Source: Verrucomicrobiota bacterium (lineage in GTDB: Bacteria; Verrucomicrobiota; Verrucomicrobiia; Chthoniobacterales; UBA10450). From it: DNA of 64,000 bases. Under the pieces are notes generated by a model that worked only from the letters and a program-made list of their open reading frames with translations, was not told the DNA's origin and searched no databases. The stretch spans positions 1 to 64,000 of the forward strand of contig QHPD01000105.1 in the NCBI GenBank assembly GCA_003218975.1, in the 5' to 3' direction. A program made the position numbers and the translations under genes. The stretch's first letter is position 1, and the number at the start of each line of letters is the position of its first letter. Of this stretch, positions 59,533-64,000 are shown piece after piece.

Positions 59533-60334
59533 GAATAGCCTTTAACATGCGCAGGTGCTTCGGCAAATCTTTTAGCGGAATCTGGCTTGGTCCATCCGAC
59601 AACGCGTGCGCCGGATTTTCGTGTACCTCCATAAAGATTCCGTCGCATCCTGCAGCCATCGCGGCGCGGGCCAGAATTGGCGCCACGACCCCATCCCCTG
59701 AAGTAGAATCGCCCGCCCCGCCCGGCCGTTGAACGGAATGCGTCGCGTCAAAGATGACGCGATAACCCGCTTCGCGCATCCAGTAGAGCGACCGCATATC
59801 AGCCACGAGATTATTGTAACCAAATGTCGTGCCACGCTCAGTGAAGCAAAAGTTTTCGTTGCCGAAGGCGATCAGTTTTTCGGCGATGTTTCGCACGTCC
59901 CAGGGCGCAAGGAACTGACCTTTCTTCACATTAATTGCGCGACCGCTATCCGCCGCGGCGCGCAGCAGATCGGTTTGCCGGCACAGGAATGCCGGGATTT
60001 GCAACATGTCGATCTTCTCGCCAGCGATTGCAGCTTCGCTTGGGGAGTGCACGTCTGTTGTGACCGCGATTTTCAAGTCGTGCCCTATGGTGGCAAGAAT
60101 CTCGCAGCCCTTGCGTACATCGACTCCGCGAAACGAGCGGACCGAGGTTCGGTTCCCCTTATCGTATGACGCTTTGAAAATAAAATCGACATGTTCGGCG
60201 GCGCAGACCTCGGCGATCTTTTCTGCCATGCGCCAAACAAACTTTTCCGACTCAATCACACACGGCCCGAGAATGAACGCGGGACGTTTGCCACCAATCG
60301 TCACTTTGCCAACTTTGAGGGGTTTGGCGTTCAT
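59516..60334 (-). CDS. kdsA: 3-deoxy-8-phosphooctulonate synthase (ORF opens at 60343)
   Basis: FILGPCVIESEKFVWRMAEKI, FKASYDKGNRTSVRSFRGVDVRKGCEIL, TDVHSPSEA. Confidence 0.96.
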   Translation of the reverse strand: MNAKPLKVGKVTIGGKRPAFILGPCVIESEKFVWRMAEKIAEVCAAEHVDFIFKASYDKGNRTSVRSFRGVDVRKGCEILATIGHDLKIAVTTDVHSPSEAAIAGEKIDMLQIPAFLCRQTDLLRAAADSGRAINVKKGQFLAPWDVRNIAEKLIAFGNENFCFTERGTTFGYNNLVADMRSLYWMREAGYRVIFDATHSVQRPGGAGDSTSGDGVVAPILARAAMAAGCDGIFMEVHENPAHALSDGPSQIPLKDLPKHLRMLKAIHAAVS

Positions 60335-60370
60335 TGATCGCACTGACTCTCGCGATGCAAGCGATTGAGG

Positions 60371-61141
60371 TCAATCGCCGCTCCTCGGCATTCCCCGCAC
60401 CTCAGGCAGACGCGGTTTAGTTGAACCGCCCGTCGACCGCCCGACTTTCACAAGATCGACAATCGCGAATGGCGCATAGAGGCCCAGGAAAAAAGTCAGG
60501 GCAAGACCGTGCATCTGCAAAAGATAAAGCGGCCGAGAATCGGAGAGAAAATTCAAAACGGAAAACGCTTCCGGTTTGTGCAGCAGAAATCCATAGTTAA
60601 AACCAGTCAGTTCATCGGCAATAAATGTGACCAAAAAATAAAATTCCGACCAGAGAAAGACGCGGACGATCGACATGGGATATGGCCGGTGTCGCCGCGT
60701 CAGCATCAGAAAAACTACGCCGATGATGATTCCACAGTGAGAAGTGAAAAAGCTGATAAACCGCCAATCCGGGAAACCGAACCGCAGGTTCGGCGTGAGC
60801 ACAGCCTGTACCGTGCCGCCAATGCCCCAGAAATATGCCACCTCGAACCATCGCTGCTTTCCCGTCCACATCGCTACAATCACAACCACCATTCCCCAGT
60901 CGCACATTTGCAACGGCAACATTTGCCGCCAATCCACAACGCCGTGGCTGCGGATAAAAATCAAATAAGCGACATAATTGAGCACCAACACCGCTGAGAG
61001 AGCAGCGATAATCGCTCGTTCGACACGATGTGATTTGGTCCGCCAGACCACCGCGGCAAGCGCAAACGGTAGGACGATGGTAAGAAAAATAACCGTGAGG
61101 TGCGGCGGGCCGTATGGGTGAAATTGAGGCGCGTCATTCAT
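60371..61141 (-). CDS. TIGR02206-type (YwaF) integral membrane protein (ORF opens at 61231)
   Basis: LPLQMCDWGMVVVIVAMWTGKQRWFEVAYFWGIGGTVQAVLTPNLRFGFPDWRFISFFTSHCGIIIGV. Confidence 0.85.
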   Translation of the reverse strand: MNDAPQFHPYGPPHLTVIFLTIVLPFALAAVVWRTKSHRVERAIIAALSAVLVLNYVAYLIFIRSHGVVDWRQMLPLQMCDWGMVVVIVAMWTGKQRWFEVAYFWGIGGTVQAVLTPNLRFGFPDWRFISFFTSHCGIIIGVVFLMLTRRHRPYPMSIVRVFLWSEFYFLVTFIADELTGFNYGFLLHKPEAFSVLNFLSDSRPLYLLQMHGLALTFFLGLYAPFAIVDLVKVGRSTGGSTKPRLPEVRGMPRSGD

Positions 61142-61231
61142 GACAAGGTGGATGGCTTCTCCGAAGACGATGCTAAATAAATCGGCTTTCTGCGGGTGAG
61201 AATACCATCGCGTTCGGAGAACGCGATCCAC

Positions 61232-62059
61232 CTACCTGATCACCCAGAGATTACAGGGAATGACGTCGGTGACCCAGGCGATGTTGCTCGGCAGTCGGCG
61301 AATATTTTTCTGCATCGACACCACGAGCAAGTCTGCTTTCACTGACTGAACAAAATCCGATGCGGCCAACCCGGTAGTGCTGCGGATACATCGTGTTTCA
61401 ATGGGAACATCCGTCGCGCCGGCTGATAAAACGAAGTTTTCCAGTGCCTCTTCTTCATCGTCGCTCGTTTTGCGTTTCTTAGCCCCTTTGGCATTGCCTC
61501 CGATCGATGCGCGCGCTTCGTCAAAGGCCGTGATAATTCGAACGACGTGAAGCCGGTGGCATGATTCTGCTTCCGCAAGTGGCAGAGTCGTTTTCAACGC
61601 CTTTAATCCGTGTTCTGAATAGTCGGCAACAAAGACAATGCGGCGCAGTGGTTTCGGTTTTAGCTCCGGCTTGGTGAAGAGTATGACTGAGCAGAGAGCC
61701 TCTCGCACAAGCCGGCGCGCGACATTGCCAAGAAACGGATGTAGTACGACTTCTTTTTCGAGCGCGCCGGCGACAACCATGTCGATCTTTTCACGCGCGA
61801 GCGCCCGGAGAATAGCTTCTGCCGGGTCTCCCTCTTCATAATAAATCGTTGAATCGACCGATAGCTGCAGTTGCCCGAACGCGTCTCTAAACTTCTGCGC
61901 AGTTTTCTCGCTTCGTTCACCCACATGAATCGGCCGAAGCTCGGCGCCAAACCTGTCCCGGATTCGTTTCGCCTCGGCGAGTATCTGCTGGAATCGCGGC
62001 GAAAACGTGCTCGCCACGGCGATAGTTTGGATAGTTTGATATGGCGAACGATTAACCAT
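61232..62059 (-). CDS. Universal stress protein family, two UspA-like domains (ORF opens at 62215)
   Basis: TIQTIAVASTFSPRFQQILAEAKRIRDRFGAELRPIHVGE, RIVFVADYSEHGLKALKTTLPLAE. Confidence 0.82.
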   Translation of the reverse strand: MVNRSPYQTIQTIAVASTFSPRFQQILAEAKRIRDRFGAELRPIHVGERSEKTAQKFRDAFGQLQLSVDSTIYYEEGDPAEAILRALAREKIDMVVAGALEKEVVLHPFLGNVARRLVREALCSVILFTKPELKPKPLRRIVFVADYSEHGLKALKTTLPLAEAESCHRLHVVRIITAFDEARASIGGNAKGAKKRKTSDDEEEALENFVLSAGATDVPIETRCIRSTTGLAASDFVQSVKADLLVVSMQKNIRRLPSNIAWVTDVIPCNLWVIR

Positions 62060-62178
62060 GCGACCGCTTGAACTGTCGCGCTTCGAGAAAATTCGGCAAG
62101 GTGCTAGCGCTGGCGCGCTCGGCAAGCGAGCACTACCAATCCGCTTTTCATTTTTAGATTCCTCTGCGAATTTCGCGT

Positions 62179-62658
62179 ATGAGCCGCGCGATTTACCCGG
62201 GCAGCTTCGATCCAATCACCAACGGTCATCTCGATGTCATCGGGCGTGCCCTGAAACTTTTCGACGACGTGATTGTCGCCGTGGCGCACAACGACGAGAA
62301 ACAGCCGCTTTTCTCGTTGGAAGAGCGCCTCGATTTACTACGCGAAACCGCTGGCAAGATCGACAACGTGCGCGTCGCCGAGTTCGAAGGATTATTAGTT
62401 GAATTTGCCAGAGCAGAAGGCGCCGGGGCGGTCATCCGCGGCTTGCGTGCGGTTTCCGATTTTGAATTTGAGTTTCAGATGGCGTTGATGAACCGAAAAT
62501 TGGAAGCCTCGGTTGAAACAATTTTCCTGATGCCGACAGAGGAATATACTTATCTCAGCTCCCGAATCGTGAAGGAAATCGCGAGGCTCGGCGGCGATGT
62601 CTCGGCCTTTGTTCCGGCTTGTGTAGCCAAAGCGCTGAACAGGAAATTTAATCGATGA
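62179..62658 (+). CDS. coaD: Pantetheine-phosphate adenylyltransferase
   Basis: [66 protein letters not shown]. Confidence 0.97.
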   Translation: MSRAIYPGSFDPITNGHLDVIGRALKLFDDVIVAVAHNDEKQPLFSLEERLDLLRETAGKIDNVRVAEFEGLLVEFARAEGAGAVIRGLRAVSDFEFEFQMALMNRKLEASVETIFLMPTEEYTYLSSRIVKEIARLGGDVSAFVPACVAKALNRKFNR

Positions 62659-62677
62659 ACTGTGAGAGGTGTTCCGG

Positions 62678-63124
62678 GTGAAAGTTCATTTGAAGCAAAT
62701 TCCGCCAGAGGGCCTGCACGTCGAGGGCGACGAAGATTGCCCCATTAAAGGATTGGAAGCGGAGGAGGTTTGTTGCGCTGGGCCACTCAGCTACAAGATT
62801 GATATCGGGGTTTCGGACGGCGCGCTATGGGCGAATGGTTCGCTGCAGCAACCGGCGGAACTGCGATGCGTTGCGTGTCTCGAGAAATTCATCCACGAGA
62901 TTCGGGTGCCAGCATTTGCGGTGCACACCGAGTTGCGCGGCCCGGAGACGGTTGATCTTACGCCGTTCTTGCGCGAAGACCTGTTGCTGAATTTGCCAGC
63001 GCATCCGCATTGCGATCGGGACGGCAATCGCGTTTGCAAGGGTAAGCAAATCCAAGCGGAGCAGCAGGATGAGAAGTGCAAAGCCGATTGGAGCGCATTG
63101 GATAAACTGAGGTTGAAGAGTTAA
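62678..63124 (+). CDS. YceD/DUF177 family protein upstream of rpmF (ORF opens at 62669; GTG at 62678 possible)
   Basis: QQPAELRCVACLEKFIHEI, VDLTPFLREDLLLNLPAHPHCD; conserved order yceD-rpmF-plsX. Confidence 0.85.
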   Translation: MKVHLKQIPPEGLHVEGDEDCPIKGLEAEEVCCAGPLSYKIDIGVSDGALWANGSLQQPAELRCVACLEKFIHEIRVPAFAVHTELRGPETVDLTPFLREDLLLNLPAHPHCDRDGNRVCKGKQIQAEQQDEKCKADWSALDKLRLKS

Positions 63125-63256
63125 AAAGTTAAAGGGTTACAAGTTGAATCGGATAGGTCACAAGGCTAAGCTGTCTGCTTTAACATTGTAACTTTCTAGC
63201 AAATCACTTGTGCGCGACTTGTTTTTCGAAAAAAGAGGTGCTTTGGTAGCGCGCAC

Positions 63257-63439
63257 ATGGGCGTTCCGAAACGCAAAACATCCAAAATGCGGTTGCGCAC
63301 ACGCAAGGCGGCCAACCGCTGGCATGCGCCGCATCTGAGCAAATGTCCCCAATGCGGCAGCACCGTGCCGTCGCACATTGCATGTCCATCGTGCGGCTAC
63401 TACCGCGGACGCCAGGTGTTGACGCTCGAAGGCGAATAG
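63257..63439 (+). CDS. rpmF: 50S ribosomal protein L32
   Basis: MGVPKRKTSKMRLRTRKAANRWHAPHLSKCPQCGSTVPSHIACPSCGYYRGRQVL. Confidence 0.97.
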   Translation: MGVPKRKTSKMRLRTRKAANRWHAPHLSKCPQCGSTVPSHIACPSCGYYRGRQVLTLEGE

Positions 63440-63571
63440 ATTCGCGTTGTCGGAGCGTTACATCGTGAATCATTGGGTCGTTTCAGTAGCTCCGATTCTC
63501 GAATCTCAATTTGTGCCTTCCGCAATTTTCACTTTGCAATCAGCGAGTTTAGTTCGCAAAGTTTCGCACCG

Positions 63572-64000
63572 ATGAAGATCGCCCTGGATGCCATGGGCGG
63601 TGATTTTGGTCCGCCTAACCTCGTTGCTGGTGCAGTCATGGCGCTGCGTGATTACTCGGAGATCACGAGACTGTATCTGGTAGGAGACTCTGCCAAAATT
63701 GAAAGCGAACTGCGGAAGCACCAGTGTAACGATGCGCGCATCGACATCGTGCATTCCACCCAAGTAGTCGAGATGACTGATCGCGCCTGGACAGCGGTTC
63801 GTCGAAAAAAGGATTCGTCGGTGAGCCGTGCGGTCGATTTGGTGAAACGCGGCCAGGCAGATGCAATTGTGAGTGCGGGTCACACCGGCGCGGCCGTGGC
63901 CGCGAGCACGATCAAGCTTCGCACATTGCCGGGAATCGATCGACCAGGTATCGCGGCGGTGCTTCCGACCGAAACGAATGTCTTCGTTTTAATCGACGCA
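63572..64000 (+). CDS. plsX: Phosphate acyltransferase PlsX, truncated by window end
   Basis: MKIALDAMGGDFGPPNLVAGAVMALRDYSEITRLYLVGD; open to the window edge. Confidence 0.95.
   Translation, partial: MKIALDAMGGDFGPPNLVAGAVMALRDYSEITRLYLVGDSAKIESELRKHQCNDARIDIVHSTQVVEMTDRAWTAVRRKKDSSVSRAVDLVKRGQADAIVSAGHTGAAVAASTIKLRTLPGIDRPGIAAVLPTETNVFVLIDA

Noticed and set aside
61232-62215. N-terminal extension [20 protein letters not shown] of the universal stress protein ORF
   Set aside because: It overlaps the divergently encoded coaD start region and lacks Usp-like sequence; Met at 62059 gives a normal domain start.

Overview
The window looks like ordinary chromosomal DNA from a GC-moderate Gram-negative bacterium. 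Gene content and protein style suggest Verrucomicrobiota, but this is inferred and untested. It is dominated by housekeeping genes: smpB, rpoZ, purH, ruvB, xseA, cysE, a cysteine desulfurase, prfB, ispD, fabD, a nuo (complex I) cluster D-EF-G-H / I-J-K-L-M-N, mtnA, kdsA-lptC-lptA-lptB, coaD and yceD-rpmF-plsX. There is one tRNA-Pro(CGG). I found no CRISPR array, prophage, transposase or recognisable defence island, and no clear new multigene system. The most interesting signals are: (i) a NuoE-NuoF single-ORF fusion whose linker is encoded by a short intergenic-type repeat; (ii) an enolase locus reduced to its N- and C-terminal ends by an internal deletion; (iii) a palindromic interspersed element with conserved outer arms and sequence-variable but structure-conserved inner hairpins; (iv) a textbook RF2 +1 programmed frameshift that the ORF track misses; (v) decayed copies of small-protein families and a partial tRNA 3'-end duplication; and (vi) several single-base frameshifts in accessory genes. 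Item (vi) is either real pseudogenisation or homopolymer assembly error.
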